63,941 bases of DNA from Gammaproteobacteria bacterium (GTDB lineage Bacteria; Pseudomonadota; Gammaproteobacteria; Pseudomonadales; Azotimanducaceae): NCBI GenBank assembly GCA_002708765.1, contig PAPD01000032.1:1-63941 (forward strand), in the 5' to 3' direction. The notes beneath the pieces were generated by a model. That model did not search any database, was not told the DNA's origin, and saw only the letters and a list, made by a program, of their open reading frames with translations. Below, piece after piece: positions 8,767-18,543 of the stretch (positions within the stretch are counted from its first letter, which is position 1; each line of letters starts with the position of its first letter). Made by a program: the position numbers and the translations under genes.

Positions 8767-9909
8767 TTACTTGAAATATTTTTCATTGACGAGACTTATC
8801 TCTCCATATTTCGCCTGACGGTTCGTTCTATCGGAGACTCGTCCAACCAACTGCCCGCATGCGGCTTGAATATCGCTGCCCCTAGTAGTGCGAACAGTAA
8901 CAGAATAACCCTTTTCAACCAAGATAGATTGAAATTCCCTGACTCGTCGAGAGGACGGTTGCTTGAAGGCTGAACCGGGAAATGAATTAAAGGGGATTAA
9001 ATTAATCTTGCAAGGCAAATCTCTTAAAATCGAACACAGCTCTTTCGCATTATCAAAATTGTCATTGATTCCCTTTAATAGTGTGTATTCGACAAATATT
9101 GGTCTTTTGTCAGAGAATTTTTTAGCATATTCACGACAGGCTTCTAGAAGATCGGCTAAAGGATATTTTTTGTTTACCGGCATCAGCTGATCCCTCAGTT
9201 CATCATTAGGAGCATGAAGGGAAACAGCCAGAGACACGTCAGCATTTTCTGCAAGAGATTTTATCGCCGGCACAATTCCTGCCGTTGAAACGGTTACTTT
9301 CCTCTTAGAAATGCCATAACCAAGATCTGATCTGATCAGATCAAGAGCAGGTAATATGTTATCCAGATTTAGAAGCGGCTCTCCCATACCCATGAACACA
9401 ACGTTGGTTACGTTTCTTTTTCGTCTCGGATAAATCTCGGATAATTTTCTAATCGCTATTCTGATCTGACCGACAATCTCTGCCGACGTAAGATTATTAC
9501 TAAACCCCTGTTTTCCCGTAGAACAGAAATCGCAATCAAGAACGCACCCCACCTGAGAAGAGACGCACAAAGTTCCTCGATCCTGCTCAGGGATATAGAC
9601 TAACTCAAACAAACTGCCTGAAAAAGATTGGATCAGCCACTTTCGAGTGCCGTCCTTTGACACAAACTCTGCTCTCACCTTCGGCTCTAACAGTGTCCCT
9701 TTTTCAACCAAATAATCCCTAAATTCTTTACCAATATCAGACATCTCCGAAAAATCTTTAATGAAACGATGATGTATCCACTTCATTATTTGAGACGCAT
9801 GGAATCTTTTGGCTCCGCATTCTTCAAGAAGCTCTATCCAGTCTTTTTCGGTAAACCCTAGGTAGTTTGTCAACTTCAAGGGGAAATCTGGTGTGGCTAT
9901 CGATCGCAA
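8767..9909 (-). CDS. rlmN: Dual-specificity 23S rRNA A2503 / tRNA A37 C2-methyltransferase
   Basis: RlmN is a radical SAM enzyme that methylates A2503 of 23S rRNA and A37 of some tRNAs. The 380 residues contain the CxxxCxxC cluster motif (CVLDCDFC), the GMGEPLLNL motif, SLHAPND, the helper Cys in [11 protein letters not shown], and the conserved AACGQL. The start is TTG at 9909, 13 bp inside the end of ndk; no ATG exists nearby and the family N-terminus matches this start. It lies directly downstream of ndk in the same leftward run. Confidence 0.95.
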   Translation of the reverse strand: MRSIATPDFPLKLTNYLGFTEKDWIELLEECGAKRFHASQIMKWIHHRFIKDFSEMSDIGKEFRDYLVEKGTLLEPKVRAEFVSKDGTRKWLIQSFSGSLFELVYIPEQDRGTLCVSSQVGCVLDCDFCSTGKQGFSNNLTSAEIVGQIRIAIRKLSEIYPRRKRNVTNVVFMGMGEPLLNLDNILPALDLIRSDLGYGISKRKVTVSTAGIVPAIKSLAENADVSLAVSLHAPNDELRDQLMPVNKKYPLADLLEACREYAKKFSDKRPIFVEYTLLKGINDNFDNAKELCSILRDLPCKINLIPFNSFPGSAFKQPSSRRVREFQSILVEKGYSVTVRTTRGSDIQAACGQLVGRVSDRTNRQAKYGEISLVNEKYFK

Positions 9910-10322
9910 ATTTCTTCGCCTTGGAAAAAATATTCGATCTCCCTTTTGGCAGACGCCGGGGAATCCGAACCATGCACCGCATTAGCGTCAATGCTTTCGG
10001 CAAAATCCCTTCGGATAGTTCCGTGGTCCGCTTCCTGCGGATTTGTAGCCCCCATTAACTCTCTATTCAGAGATATGGCGTTTTCTCCCTCAAGCACCTG
10101 GACAACGCAAGGACCAGAGGTCATAAACTCGACCAGATCTTCAAAAAAAGGTTTCCCTTCATGTTCAGCATAAAACCCCTGAGCTTTGGACACGGAAAGT
10201 TTTTCCATACGCGCACCAATTATCTTTAAACCTGCTGCTTCAAAGCGAGCCAGAATTTGCCCTACTACATTTTTCCCAACGGCGTCGGGTTTGATTATTG
10301 AAAACGTGCGTTCAACGGTCAT
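9897..10322 (-). CDS. ndk: Nucleoside diphosphate kinase
   Basis: Ndk equilibrates nucleoside di- and triphosphates through a phosphohistidine intermediate. The 141 residues are a normal length. The start [10 protein letters not shown], the GGxxx-equivalent loop LMGATNP, and the active-site His within NAVHGSDS are all visible. The ATG has GGAGAAG upstream. The 3' end overlaps the TTG start of rlmN by 13 bp. Confidence 0.97.
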   Translation of the reverse strand: MTVERTFSIIKPDAVGKNVVGQILARFEAAGLKIIGARMEKLSVSKAQGFYAEHEGKPFFEDLVEFMTSGPCVVQVLEGENAISLNRELMGATNPQEADHGTIRRDFAESIDANAVHGSDSPASAKREIEYFFQGEEICDR

Positions 10323-10386
10323 AACATCTTCTCCAGAGCTTGATAATATTCAAAAAAGCGGATTATACGTAGCAACAGGACTAACG

Positions 10387-10581
10387 CTAGTCTGATTCTT
10401 TTATCCAGGCCATCTGGACTGCTTCAAGAATCTTTTCATTACACCTCTCAGCATCATCATCAAACTCCGGTAACTGCATAATCCAGTTCCGAAGATCGGT
10501 AAAACGCACTGAAAGGGGATCAACCTCGGGATGTTTTTCCAGGAGATCCAAAGCAATGTCAGTTATATCAATCCATTTCAT
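10387..10581 (-). CDS. iscX: Fe-S assembly protein IscX
   Basis: This small acidic protein of 64 residues is encoded at the end of isc operons. It binds IscS and is thought to tune iron delivery or desulfurase activity. The family pattern MKWIDITDIALDLLE..PEVDP..VRFTDL..W and the C-terminal W are present, with the many surface acidic residues expected. The ATG follows AGGGAG. It lies 10 bp after fdx and is the last gene of the isc operon. Confidence 0.95.
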   Translation of the reverse strand: MKWIDITDIALDLLEKHPEVDPLSVRFTDLRNWIMQLPEFDDDAERCNEKILEAVQMAWIKESD

Positions 10582-10591
10582 CTAGGACTCC

Positions 10592-10930
10592 CTAATGATT
10601 TTCTGATACCTGATTAATAGTGTACTTCGGTATTTCAATAACTAGATCTTCCTCTCCCACAACTACCTGACAAGCTAGCCTTGAATCAGGTTCGAGCCCC
10701 CAGGCTCTGTCAAGTAGATCGTCCTCTGTTTCGCTGGAAGACTCCAGAGAGTCAATATTCTTTCTAATAACCACATGACAAGTAGTGCACGCGCAAGACA
10801 TCTCGCAGGCATGCTCTATATCAATACCGTTTTCCAGAGCCATTTCTATAAGATTAGAACCGGGCTTAACTTCTACCACTGCTCCTTCCTTACAACGTTC
10901 ATCGTTCGGCAAAAATATTAACCTGGGCAC
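10592..10930 (-). CDS. fdx: ISC-type [2Fe-2S] ferredoxin
   Basis: This is the adrenodoxin-like ferredoxin that donates electrons during Fe-S cluster assembly. The 112 residues contain the four ligand cysteines in the pattern CEMSCACTTCHV plus ACQV further on. The start codon is GTG at 10930. It sits between hscA (14 bp away) and iscX, the standard isc position. Confidence 0.96.
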   Translation of the reverse strand: MPRLIFLPNDERCKEGAVVEVKPGSNLIEMALENGIDIEHACEMSCACTTCHVVIRKNIDSLESSSETEDDLLDRAWGLEPDSRLACQVVVGEEDLVIEIPKYTINQVSENH

Positions 10931-10944
10931 TTCTTACGTTCCCT

Positions 10945-12819
10945 TTATATTTCTTGTTCTATGTCGTTTATTTTCTGTCCTGCCAATGCTTTATTGATGG
11001 CTTTATCCATTCGCAGTGCAGCAAATTCTTCGCTTGCCTTGCTTAGTAAGTCTATTCCTTCATTGATCGCTTTATGATCGCCTTTTTTTACCAATTCTCC
11101 TAACTTTCTCATCCCTTCTTCAAGCAGAGAAACTTCACCAACATCCAGCATTTCCGCGTCTTCCTTAAGTGCTACTGCTAGCGCTTCCATTACTCTAGCC
11201 GCCTCTAATCGGGCTTCCGAGATCATTCTCAAGATCGCATCTTCCTCCGCCATTTCGAAAGACGAAGTAAGCATTTCGGTTATTTCGCTATCGGTTAATC
11301 CATATGAAGGCTTTACTTCAACTCCCGCTTCTATCCCTGCCGTAAGCTCCCTAGCCGATACCGATAGTAACCCATCCGCGTCGACCTGAAACGAAACCCG
11401 GACTCTGGCAGCACCAGCAACCATAGGCGGAATACCTTTCAACTCGAATTCCGCAAGAGATCTGCAGTCTGACACCATATCTCTTTCACCTTGAACCACA
11501 TGAATTTTCATAGATGTCTGACCATCCTTGTGGGTGGTAAATTCTTTGGTCTGGTTCGCAGGGATGGGTGTATTTCGAGGTATAATTTTTTCGGCTAAAC
11601 CTCCCATCATCTCGAGACCCAATGAGAGTGGCAGAACATCAAGCAGTAAAACTTCAGAATCGCCTTTATTTCCAACTAAAAGGTCTGCCTGAATCGCTGC
11701 ACCAATAGCTACCACTTTTTCTGGATCAATATGATCAAGTGATTTTTTTCCAAAAAATTCGGACACCGTCTCTCTGATTATCAAACTCTTTGTGCTACCT
11801 CCCACTAGCACGACATTATCTATGTCATCCAAATCTGCGCTTGCGTCCCTAAACACTTTTCTACATATATTTAAGGTTTTATCCAGGAAGGGTTTAAGTA
11901 AATCTCTTAGAACCGACCGAGTTAACTTGGCTCGATAGTTTGTCTCTTCCAATCGAAATATAATCTGGGTAGTTTCAACGTTGGTTAAATCTTCCTTTGC
12001 TTTTCTTGCTTCAAGAACAAGCCCTCTATTCTCAACAGCTGTCAAACCTTTTTCCCATCCTACGGAATCAAGGAACCATTGGCATATAACTGCATCAAAG
12101 TCGTCACCTCCAAGCGCTGCATCTCCCGCCGTCGCGAGGACCTGAAATACTCCCTTTTCCATGCGGAGCAAGGAGATATCAAAAGTACCACCACCAAGAT
12201 CATAAATCGCTACTAGACCTTCATTTCCCGAATCCAAACCATAGGCAAGGGCAGCAGCGGTAGGCTCATTGATCAGTCGCAGAACTTGCAAGCCGCAAAG
12301 TGTCGCTGCATCTTTCGTGGCCTGCCGCTGAGAATCGTCGAAGTAAGCAGGCACCGTAATAACTGCTCCATCCGCTTCTTTTTCAAAAGTTTCGAAACTC
12401 CTTTCAAGAAGTTTCCTAATTATTTCAGATGAAACTTCTGTAGGGGTAACAGTTCCGAAACTTGTCTCAATCCTTGGCACCGTCTCAGATCTCTTAATAA
12501 ACTTGTAGGGCAAATTGCTCTCCGCAATTACCGGATCTCCTAAGGCTCTTCCCATCAGTCTCTTGATAGAAATTATAGTATTAGCTGGGTCTAGGTTCGC
12601 TAGATCAAAAGCTTCGTGTCCAACGACAACCGAATTCTGTCTATAACTTACAACAGAGGGCAGCAAGTATCTTCCTGTTTCATCTGGGAGCGCAAAAGGT
12701 TCTCCCTCACGAATCCCTGCCACTATAGAATTCGTTGTCCCCAAGTCTATGCCTATCGCAATTTTTTTTGAATGAGGATCCTGAGCTTTACCCGGCTCCG
12801 TAATCTGCAATAGAGCCAC
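10945..12819 (-). CDS. hscA: Fe-S cluster chaperone HscA (Hsp70 family)
   Basis: HscA is the specialised Hsp70 ATPase that, with HscB, releases the cluster from IscU by binding its LPPVK motif. The 624 residues include the ATPase signatures GIDLGTTNS, the [10 protein letters not shown] phosphate loop and VVLVGGSTK, then a substrate-binding beta domain and helical lid. The start codon is GTG at 12819, two bases after the hscB stop, with a GGCGGGAA stretch upstream inside hscB. Confidence 0.97.
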   Translation of the reverse strand: MALLQITEPGKAQDPHSKKIAIGIDLGTTNSIVAGIREGEPFALPDETGRYLLPSVVSYRQNSVVVGHEAFDLANLDPANTIISIKRLMGRALGDPVIAESNLPYKFIKRSETVPRIETSFGTVTPTEVSSEIIRKLLERSFETFEKEADGAVITVPAYFDDSQRQATKDAATLCGLQVLRLINEPTAAALAYGLDSGNEGLVAIYDLGGGTFDISLLRMEKGVFQVLATAGDAALGGDDFDAVICQWFLDSVGWEKGLTAVENRGLVLEARKAKEDLTNVETTQIIFRLEETNYRAKLTRSVLRDLLKPFLDKTLNICRKVFRDASADLDDIDNVVLVGGSTKSLIIRETVSEFFGKKSLDHIDPEKVVAIGAAIQADLLVGNKGDSEVLLLDVLPLSLGLEMMGGLAEKIIPRNTPIPANQTKEFTTHKDGQTSMKIHVVQGERDMVSDCRSLAEFELKGIPPMVAGAARVRVSFQVDADGLLSVSARELTAGIEAGVEVKPSYGLTDSEITEMLTSSFEMAEEDAILRMISEARLEAARVMEALAVALKEDAEMLDVGEVSLLEEGMRKLGELVKKGDHKAINEGIDLLSKASEEFAALRMDKAINKALAGQKINDIEQEI

Positions 12820-12821
12820 TG

Positions 12822-13346
12822 CTAGATTCCCGCCGAGTTTTCTTCGATTCGTTCCAACGATCTCTCCAGCTTAAAGAAGAACTGTTGCTCATACACCAAC
12901 TGCCTAGCGACTCCAAAACGATCCGCCAGGAAAGCCTGTTCAAGAGCAATCTGGATATTTTCTATTTGGGCCTCGATCTCTGTCCTAAAACTCCCTAGAG
13001 ATTTTCTACTCTCAGATCGATTCTCTAGTGTCTCCAGATCCTCCCGGAACTCTATCTGTTTTAAAAGAACTTCATTATCGAGTTTAGGATTTTCTTCGAC
13101 TTTATTTCCGTTGAGCTCTAAAAGATAAATAGCTCGCTGCAAATTATCAGAGAGCGTTTCATATCCTGAGTTTATCTCCGTAATAAATTGCATAGCCAAA
13201 CGTTTTTCTGTATCGGAGCTCAAAATGTGTCTATCAGGATGAAATTCTTTTTGTAAACTCATATACCTGGAACGAAGAAGCTCTCTATCTAAGGAATAAG
13301 CAGCAGGAAGATTAAATATCTCAAAAAAATTTCGACCAAAATCCAC
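12822..13346 (-). CDS. hscB: Fe-S co-chaperone HscB (J-protein)
   Basis: HscB delivers IscU to HscA and stimulates its ATPase. The protein is 174 residues from GTG 13346, chosen because AGGA lies 6 bases upstream. The TTG at 13352 would leave no spacing from that AGGA. The N-terminal J domain contains the essential HPD (EFHPDRH, around residue 38), and the C-terminal helical IscU-binding domain is present. It is nearly fused to hscA (2 bp apart). Confidence 0.94.
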   Translation of the reverse strand: MDFGRNFFEIFNLPAAYSLDRELLRSRYMSLQKEFHPDRHILSSDTEKRLAMQFITEINSGYETLSDNLQRAIYLLELNGNKVEENPKLDNEVLLKQIEFREDLETLENRSESRKSLGSFRTEIEAQIENIQIALEQAFLADRFGVARQLVYEQQFFFKLERSLERIEENSAGI

Positions 13347-13376
13347 GATCAATCCTGAAAAAGTCGTGGAGCTTGA

Positions 13377-13700
13377 TCAAACTGTAAAACTTTCGCCACA
13401 TCCACATTCACCTTGAACATTGGGGTTTTTAAACTCAAACCCCTCACTAAGACCTTTTTTGACATAGTCCATTTCAGTACCATTCACATAAACCAGTGAC
13501 TTAGGATCAACGTAAACGTCCACTCCTTTGGATGAAAACCTAAGATCTTCATTTCGAATATCATCTACAGGTTCGAGCACGTAAGTCAGTCCGGAACAAC
13601 CAGTTGTTTTCACGGCTAACCTTATTCCAATTCCACTACCTCTTTTTTTTAAGTAGCTATAGATATGATTAGCAGCTTCTTCGGTCACACTAACTGACAT
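13377..13700 (-). CDS. iscA: A-type Fe-S carrier IscA
   Basis: IscA is an A-type carrier handing clusters or iron from IscU to apo-proteins. The 107 residues have the three conserved cysteines: one in TTGCSGL and two in the C-terminal CGCGESF. The start ATG follows AAGGA. The position between iscU and hscB is canonical. Confidence 0.96.
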   Translation of the reverse strand: MSVSVTEEAANHIYSYLKKRGSGIGIRLAVKTTGCSGLTYVLEPVDDIRNEDLRFSSKGVDVYVDPKSLVYVNGTEMDYVKKGLSEGFEFKNPNVQGECGCGESFTV

Positions 13701-13709
13701 TTCTAATCC

Positions 13710-14123
13710 TTATCCACCAGCCTGGTCAATTATTTCTTTGTCCGTGTTTTTCTTTGCCTTGTAATCTTCGATCGCTGCTTTTATAGCATCCTCAGCTAAA
13801 ACCGAACAGTGGACTTTTACAGGCGGGAGGGAGAGTTCTTCTGCTATCTCAATATTTCTAATATGGCCAGCTTCGTCCAAAGTTTTACCTTTCACCCATT
13901 CTGTTAATAGTGAACTTGAAGCTATAGCACTTCCACAGCCATATGTTTTGAATTTTGCGTCCTCAATAACGCCGTCTTCTCCAACTCTTATTTGCAACCT
14001 CATGACATCTCCACAGGCTGGAGCTCCCACCATGCCTGTTCCAACATCGACATTATCCTCATTCATTTTTCCGACATTACGAGGATTTTCATAATGATCA
14101 AGAACCTTTTCGCTATAAGCCAT
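13710..14123 (-). CDS. iscU: Fe-S scaffold protein IscU
   Basis: IscU is the scaffold on which IscS, iron and ferredoxin build the cluster. The 137 residues include the three ligand cysteines (GAPACGDV, YGCGSAIAS, VHCSVLAED), the Asp after the first Cys, and the LPPVK recognition motif for HscA. The C-terminus is about ten residues longer than the usual 128. It is preceded by a strong AGGAGG site. Confidence 0.97.
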   Translation of the reverse strand: MAYSEKVLDHYENPRNVGKMNEDNVDVGTGMVGAPACGDVMRLQIRVGEDGVIEDAKFKTYGCGSAIASSSLLTEWVKGKTLDEAGHIRNIEIAEELSLPPVKVHCSVLAEDAIKAAIEDYKAKKNTDKEIIDQAGG

Positions 14124-14132
14124 CTTTACCTC

Positions 14133-15347
14133 CTAATCTCCTGCCCATTGAACTTTGTCCATATCAATCCCGTCCTTATACATATCCCACAAAGGAGACA
14201 GCTCCCTTAGTTTATCAACCGCCTTAGTGACGCTTTCTACTGCCTGGTCAACATCAGCTTCAGTAGTAAATCTACCCACCGAAAAACGCAAAGAGCTATG
14301 AGCCAATTCGTCATTCAAACCTAAGGCTCTCAGCACATATGAAGGTTCAAGGCTAGCGGAAGTGCAAGCGGATCCAGATGAAATCGCTAAATCAGGCAGT
14401 GACATTATCAGTGACTCTCCTTCAACGTAGTTAAAACTCATATTAATTATTCCGGGCAACCGCCGGTCTCTGTCACCAGACACATAAACTTCTTCCATAT
14501 CTTTAAGACCGTTCCAGAGCCTTTCCCGAAGTTTGACAAGCCGGACTTGTTCTTCCTTCATTTCGATCTTTGCTATTCTGCAGGCCTCTCCCATCCCCAC
14601 CAACTGATGAGTGGGTAACGTACCTGAACGCATTCCGCGTTCATGACCTCCTCCATGCATTTGAGCCTCCAGCCTTACTCGTGGCTTTCGTCTCACGTAA
14701 AGCGCCCCAACTCCTTTTGGCCCATAAATTTTGTGTGCTGAAAGTGACATCAGATCTATTTTCATTTTTTCAACATCTATATCAATTTTTCCTGCACTCT
14801 GAGCCGCATCAACATGATAAAAAACCTTGTTTTCTCTGCATACTTGACCAATTCCGGAAATATCATTAACCACACCAATCTCATTGTTCGCGTGCATAAT
14901 GCTAACAATAATCGTGTCTTCTCTAATAGAAGACCGAACACTCTCAGGAGAAACAAGCCCATCCTCTCCGGGATCAAGATAAGTAACCTCGAACCCTTCT
15001 CTTTCAAGATGCCGACAAGTATCAAGAACTGCCTTATGTTCGATTTTCGAAGTAATTATGTGCTTCCCTCTAGTTTTATAGAAGTTCGCCACTCCTTTTA
15101 TCGCAAGATTATCTGATTCAGTTGCTCCCGAAGTCCAAACAATCTCTCTCGGATCACTTCCGATTAGATCAGATACTTGCCTTCGAGCTATCTCTACTGC
15201 TTCTTCTGCTTCCCACCCATATTTATGGGATCTGCTAGCAGGATTACCGAAATTACCCTCAGCCAGCAAACAATCACTCATTTTTTGCGCAACTCTAGGG
15301 TCAACCGGAGTCGTCGCTGCATAATCAAAATATATCGTCGCCTTCAT
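14133..15347 (-). CDS. iscS: Cysteine desulfurase IscS
   Basis: IscS is a PLP enzyme that removes sulfur from cysteine for Fe-S clusters and tRNA thiolation. From ATG 15347 ([22 protein letters not shown] upstream) it has 404 residues. The PLP lysine lies in [10 protein letters not shown] and the mobile catalytic Cys in [11 protein letters not shown] start four codons earlier is possible but less family-like. It is in the order iscR-iscS-iscU-iscA. Confidence 0.97.
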   Translation of the reverse strand: MKATIYFDYAATTPVDPRVAQKMSDCLLAEGNFGNPASRSHKYGWEAEEAVEIARRQVSDLIGSDPREIVWTSGATESDNLAIKGVANFYKTRGKHIITSKIEHKAVLDTCRHLEREGFEVTYLDPGEDGLVSPESVRSSIREDTIIVSIMHANNEIGVVNDISGIGQVCRENKVFYHVDAAQSAGKIDIDVEKMKIDLMSLSAHKIYGPKGVGALYVRRKPRVRLEAQMHGGGHERGMRSGTLPTHQLVGMGEACRIAKIEMKEEQVRLVKLRERLWNGLKDMEEVYVSGDRDRRLPGIINMSFNYVEGESLIMSLPDLAISSGSACTSASLEPSYVLRALGLNDELAHSSLRFSVGRFTTEADVDQAVESVTKAVDKLRELSPLWDMYKDGIDMDKVQWAGD

Positions 15348-15367
15348 AGTTTCCCTCAATAAAGCCT

Positions 15368-15853
15368 TTAACCTTGCATCGACGCTTTCTTATCAAGCAT
15401 CAAGATCTGACCCTCAACGCCCCTCTGCCTACTGATAACTCGCCTGAAATGCCCCTTATTTGTCAAACTAGCCAAATCAATACGAGAAAGATATTCACGG
15501 ATTTGATGACCCAAGTCTGACCATAGTTCGTGAGTCAAACACATTTCACCATCTTGACAGTTCCCTTTCCCCGAACATTTTGTTGCATCGACGTTCTCAT
15601 CCACCGAATCAACTATCTCCAAGACAAAAAGATTCTGCGGTGACTTCGCTAAACTATATCCTCCACCAGGCCCCTTAAAACTTAGCACCAACCCATTTTT
15701 TCTAAGCTTCACAAACAACTGCTCCAGATAGGCCAAACTGATATTCTGTCTTCGGGAAATATCCGCCAGAGCAACCGGCTTTTTTTCTCTTTGATGCACG
15801 GCCAAATCAAGCATCGCGGTAACCGCATATCTGCCCTTGGCAGTAAGCCTCAT
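15368..15853 (-). CDS. iscR: Fe-S cluster regulator IscR (Rrf2 family)
   Basis: IscR senses Fe-S status and, with its cluster, represses the isc operon. The 161 residues have an N-terminal winged helix beginning [18 protein letters not shown] and a cluster-binding loop with three cysteines in [13 protein letters not shown]. The His ligand of the family is probably in the following CLTHEL. AGGAG precedes the ATG. A near-perfect type 1 IscR site overlaps the promoter upstream (separate entry), so autoregulation is very likely. Confidence 0.96.
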   Translation of the reverse strand: MRLTAKGRYAVTAMLDLAVHQREKKPVALADISRRQNISLAYLEQLFVKLRKNGLVLSFKGPGGGYSLAKSPQNLFVLEIVDSVDENVDATKCSGKGNCQDGEMCLTHELWSDLGHQIREYLSRIDLASLTNKGHFRRVISRQRGVEGQILMLDKKASMQG

Positions 15854-15922
15854 TTGATACTCCTCAAATTAACTGGATTGATATTGCCGCCCAACAAATT
15901 AATCCCACTACAATCGCGACCG

Positions 15923-15955
15923 ATAGTGCAATACCTGACTAATTTTGTCAACTTT
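15923..15955 (-). promoter_or_regulatory. iscR promoter with type 1 IscR-binding site
   Basis: On the minus strand 15955-15931 reads as a 25-bp site matching 23 of 25 positions of the E. coli type 1 IscR consensus, a dyad around GTTGAC...AGTCAGGTAT. A perfect TTGACA -35 (15951-15946) lies inside it, followed after 17 bp by a weak -10, CACTAT (15928-15923). The arrangement, with the operator covering the -35, matches the autorepressed iscR promoter of E. coli. The match was counted by eye against the remembered consensus. Confidence 0.85.
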
Positions 15956-16020
15956 ATTGGACTTCTAGAGAATTAGGACAGATCACATAAAATAGCTTAG
16001 GAAACTACCGCCATACTTAA

Positions 16021-16755
16021 TTATTTCCTCAATTTATTGATTTTACTAAGAAAACCTCTAAGTATATTAACTTCCATCTCGTCAAGACGGATTCTGTTAA
16101 AAAGCCTTCTTAACCTTGTCATGAGTTGACGAGGATTCTCCTCATCATGAAAATCCAGTTGAACAAGTGTCATTTCTAGATGGTCAAAAAAGTGTTCGAT
16201 CGCAACAGAGCTAGCCTTAGGCATATCCCAATCAGGCCTTGGAAAATCTTGCTCCTCTTGGCTGAACTGAAAAATTTCATAGCAGATTACCTGAACCGCC
16301 ATGGCTAGATTTAAAGAGCTATACGCCAGACCAGTCGGAATATTAACATGGAAGTGGCACCTTTGGAGCTCCTCATTAGTTAAACCTCTGGATTCCCGAC
16401 CGAAAACTAAACTTACTTTCTCTCCCAAAGAAAACGATCTATTAACTTCAATCGCGCAATTCTTGGGAGACAAACCAGGCCAAGGAATTCTTCTATCTCG
16501 CGCTGATGTGCCGATGATTAATTGACTTTCTCTAAGCGCTTCCTCAAAAGAACTTACGATTTTCGCTAAACCCAATACATCTTTTGCGCTTCCCGCACGC
16601 GAATCTGACTCAACCGAAGGAAATCTATTAGGTTTAACTAGAACTAACTCTTCTAGACCCATATTTTTCATTGCTCGAGCAACTGCCCCGATATTTCCCG
16701 GATGCGTGGGCTCCACTAATACTATCTGAACCCCTGGGAACAGGTTTGAGGACAT
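16021..16755 (-). CDS. trmJ: tRNA (cytidine/uridine-2'-O)-methyltransferase TrmJ
   Basis: TrmJ is a SPOUT-class methyltransferase that modifies the ribose of tRNA position 32. From ATG 16755 it has 244 residues, beginning with VQIVLVEPTHPGNIGAVARAMKNMG, the family signature (quoted here in parts: VLVEPTHPGNIGA and ARAMKNMG). The SAM-binding knot is seen as LVFGRESRGLTNEE and the NIPTGLAYSSLNLAMAVQV end. It lies downstream of iscR's start region and is divergent from suhB, the same neighbourhood as in E. coli. Confidence 0.93.
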   Translation of the reverse strand: MSSNLFPGVQIVLVEPTHPGNIGAVARAMKNMGLEELVLVKPNRFPSVESDSRAGSAKDVLGLAKIVSSFEEALRESQLIIGTSARDRRIPWPGLSPKNCAIEVNRSFSLGEKVSLVFGRESRGLTNEELQRCHFHVNIPTGLAYSSLNLAMAVQVICYEIFQFSQEEQDFPRPDWDMPKASSVAIEHFFDHLEMTLVQLDFHDEENPRQLMTRLRRLFNRIRLDEMEVNILRGFLSKINKLRK

Positions 16756-16840
16756 ATTCTCTATTTCGATGATCTTTAACCTATATAATAACGGGTTTCT
16801 GTTATCATTCGCGACCACCCAATATTTTCGGAGCCCAATA

Positions 16841-17608
16841 ATGGAACCGATGGCCAGCGTCGGGCTTAAAGCGGCAAGAATCGCCTCCCAACATATAACT
16901 AGGTGCTATGACCGACCGGATCTTATAAAGATTTTCAAAAAAACAAACCAGCTCTCCACAAATGTTAATTCGGAGGTCACGATAATAATCTCCGAATTTC
17001 TGAAAGAGAAATATCCGGATCATAGTTTCAATGGAAAAGAAATCGAGACAGAAGGAAACTCTGCCAAGTATCAATGGTTGATTGAACCAATCAGTGGAAC
17101 TGAGAATTTTGTTAGACAGATCCCTCACTTCTCGGTTTCAATCGCTTGTTTTTCTGAGGGAAGACTGGCTCATGCCATAATTGTCGACCCCATGAGACAA
17201 GAAGAATTTGTGGCTAGCAGGGGAAATGGTGCTTCCTTGAACGGTAAACGAATCAGGGTGACGCAGACGATCGATCTGGGGGATTCACTAGTTGCCTCTC
17301 CCGTTCGTGGTGGAGATTCGAATTACCAACTTTTTCAACACTTGTCGACTATTGGAAGCGCCAGACAACAGACAGGAAGTGTAGCTCTCGACCTTGCTTA
17401 TGTTGCTGCTGGGAGAATCGATGCTTTATGGGCCAGCAACCAAGGAGTTCAGGAAATCGCCGCAGGATGTCTGCTTGTTTCAGAAGCCGGCGGAATCTGT
17501 GGAGATTTTTACGGAGGGGTAGATCATCTCAAGTCTGGAGACATTGTTTCAGGAACTCCAAAATGTTTTAAAGAACTCAGCAGCTTAACTAGGAAACTTT
17601 TGACCTAA
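16841..17608 (+). CDS. suhB: SuhB-like inositol monophosphatase-fold protein with lost metal site
   Basis: This is a 255-residue protein of the inositol monophosphatase fold, in the E. coli suhB position (divergent from trmJ). The start ATG 16841 is preceded by GGAG. Overall similarity to SuhB is clear (TGSVALDLAYVAAGRID, SEAGGI.GDF, DPMR..EF). The metal-binding residues are replaced. The DPxDGTTNF motif is EPISGTENF (residues 82-90), the usual WD before the last helix is QE (204-205), the TEES glutamate region is NGKE, and the early acidic site reads TNVN. It is therefore probably not a phosphatase. In E. coli SuhB also acts as a Nus factor in rRNA transcription, a role reported not to need catalysis, so that role may be what remains here. 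Confidence 0.85.
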   Translation: MEPMASVGLKAARIASQHITRCYDRPDLIKIFKKTNQLSTNVNSEVTIIISEFLKEKYPDHSFNGKEIETEGNSAKYQWLIEPISGTENFVRQIPHFSVSIACFSEGRLAHAIIVDPMRQEEFVASRGNGASLNGKRIRVTQTIDLGDSLVASPVRGGDSNYQLFQHLSTIGSARQQTGSVALDLAYVAAGRIDALWASNQGVQEIAAGCLLVSEAGGICGDFYGGVDHLKSGDIVSGTPKCFKELSSLTRKLLT

Positions 17609-18543
17609 CCTCCCAACTGATCCGACTGGTCGGCACCTTCTCTAACGGGAACCATCATATCTTCTTGAGATAGGTTCATTAGAAGGAGCACATTTGTAGC
17701 AACATAGATAGAAGAATATGTTCCGACTATAACTCCTATAATAAGGCCAACAGCAAACCCCGATATCAGCTCGCCTCCCAGAAGAAGCAGAGTGAATAAG
17801 ACCAATAATGTGGTGAAAGAGGTAACCAATGTGCGTCCCAACGTCTGATTCAATGAGGTGTTGATAATAATCAAAGGCTTTTTCTTGCGCATCATTCTAA
17901 AATTTTCTCGGATTCGATCTGAAACCACGATCGAGTCATTTAGAGAATATCCGATAACCGCAAGTAAGGCCGCCAGAACGGTCAGATCGAAATCCCACCT
18001 GAACATAGAAAAAATGCCCAGAGTGATGGTGACATCATGGAACAGAGCAATCACAGCCCCAATAGCAAACTTCAATTGAAAGCGAAACGCCACGTATAAA
18101 AGAACAACTCCAAGCGCCGTTAAAAGCCCTATACCACCTTGATTAGTAAGCTCTTTTCCTACTGCTGGACCAACAAATTCCGACCGTCTTAGAGAAATAT
18201 CCTGTTCAAAGGAAATCTTCAAAACAGATAAAATCTTGTCCCCTAGTTTCGCTCCGCGCATTTCAGAAGAAATAGCTTGCGGAGGAATTCTTATAAGTAT
18301 TTCCCTGTCTGAACCAAAATACTGAACCACATGACCTGCAAAACCTTCTTCACTAAGCGTATTTCTAATTTTTTCTGGGGTGACCGGGTTTTGAAATGAC
18401 ACCTCAACCAATGTTCCTCCCGTGAAATCAAGGCCCCATTCCAATTGATTTAGTGCCAGTGAAACCAGAGAACCCAAGACAAAGCAGATCGATAACGCCG
18501 CTGCAACCTTTCGCCCCCCCATGAAATCTATTTCATTTAACAT
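17605..18543 (-). CDS. secF: Protein translocase subunit SecF
   Basis: SecF, with SecD and YajC, uses the proton gradient to assist late steps of Sec export. The 312 residues show one N-terminal TM, a periplasmic domain and five further TM helices, with the family motifs GLDFTGGTLVEV and YSLNDSIVVSDRIREN. Its ATG overlaps the secD stop by one base. Its 3' end converges on and overlaps suhB by 4 bp. Confidence 0.96.
   Translation of the reverse strand: MLNEIDFMGGRKVAAALSICFVLGSLVSLALNQLEWGLDFTGGTLVEVSFQNPVTPEKIRNTLSEEGFAGHVVQYFGSDREILIRIPPQAISSEMRGAKLGDKILSVLKISFEQDISLRRSEFVGPAVGKELTNQGGIGLLTALGVVLLYVAFRFQLKFAIGAVIALFHDVTITLGIFSMFRWDFDLTVLAALLAVIGYSLNDSIVVSDRIRENFRMMRKKKPLIIINTSLNQTLGRTLVTSFTTLLVLFTLLLLGGELISGFAVGLIIGVIVGTYSSIYVATNVLLLMNLSQEDMMVPVREGADQSDQLGG

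Noticed and set aside
16756-16840. Extended suhB or trmJ starts overlapping each other
   Set aside because: Ribosome sites and family N-termini favour ATG 16841 for suhB and ATG 16755 for trmJ.
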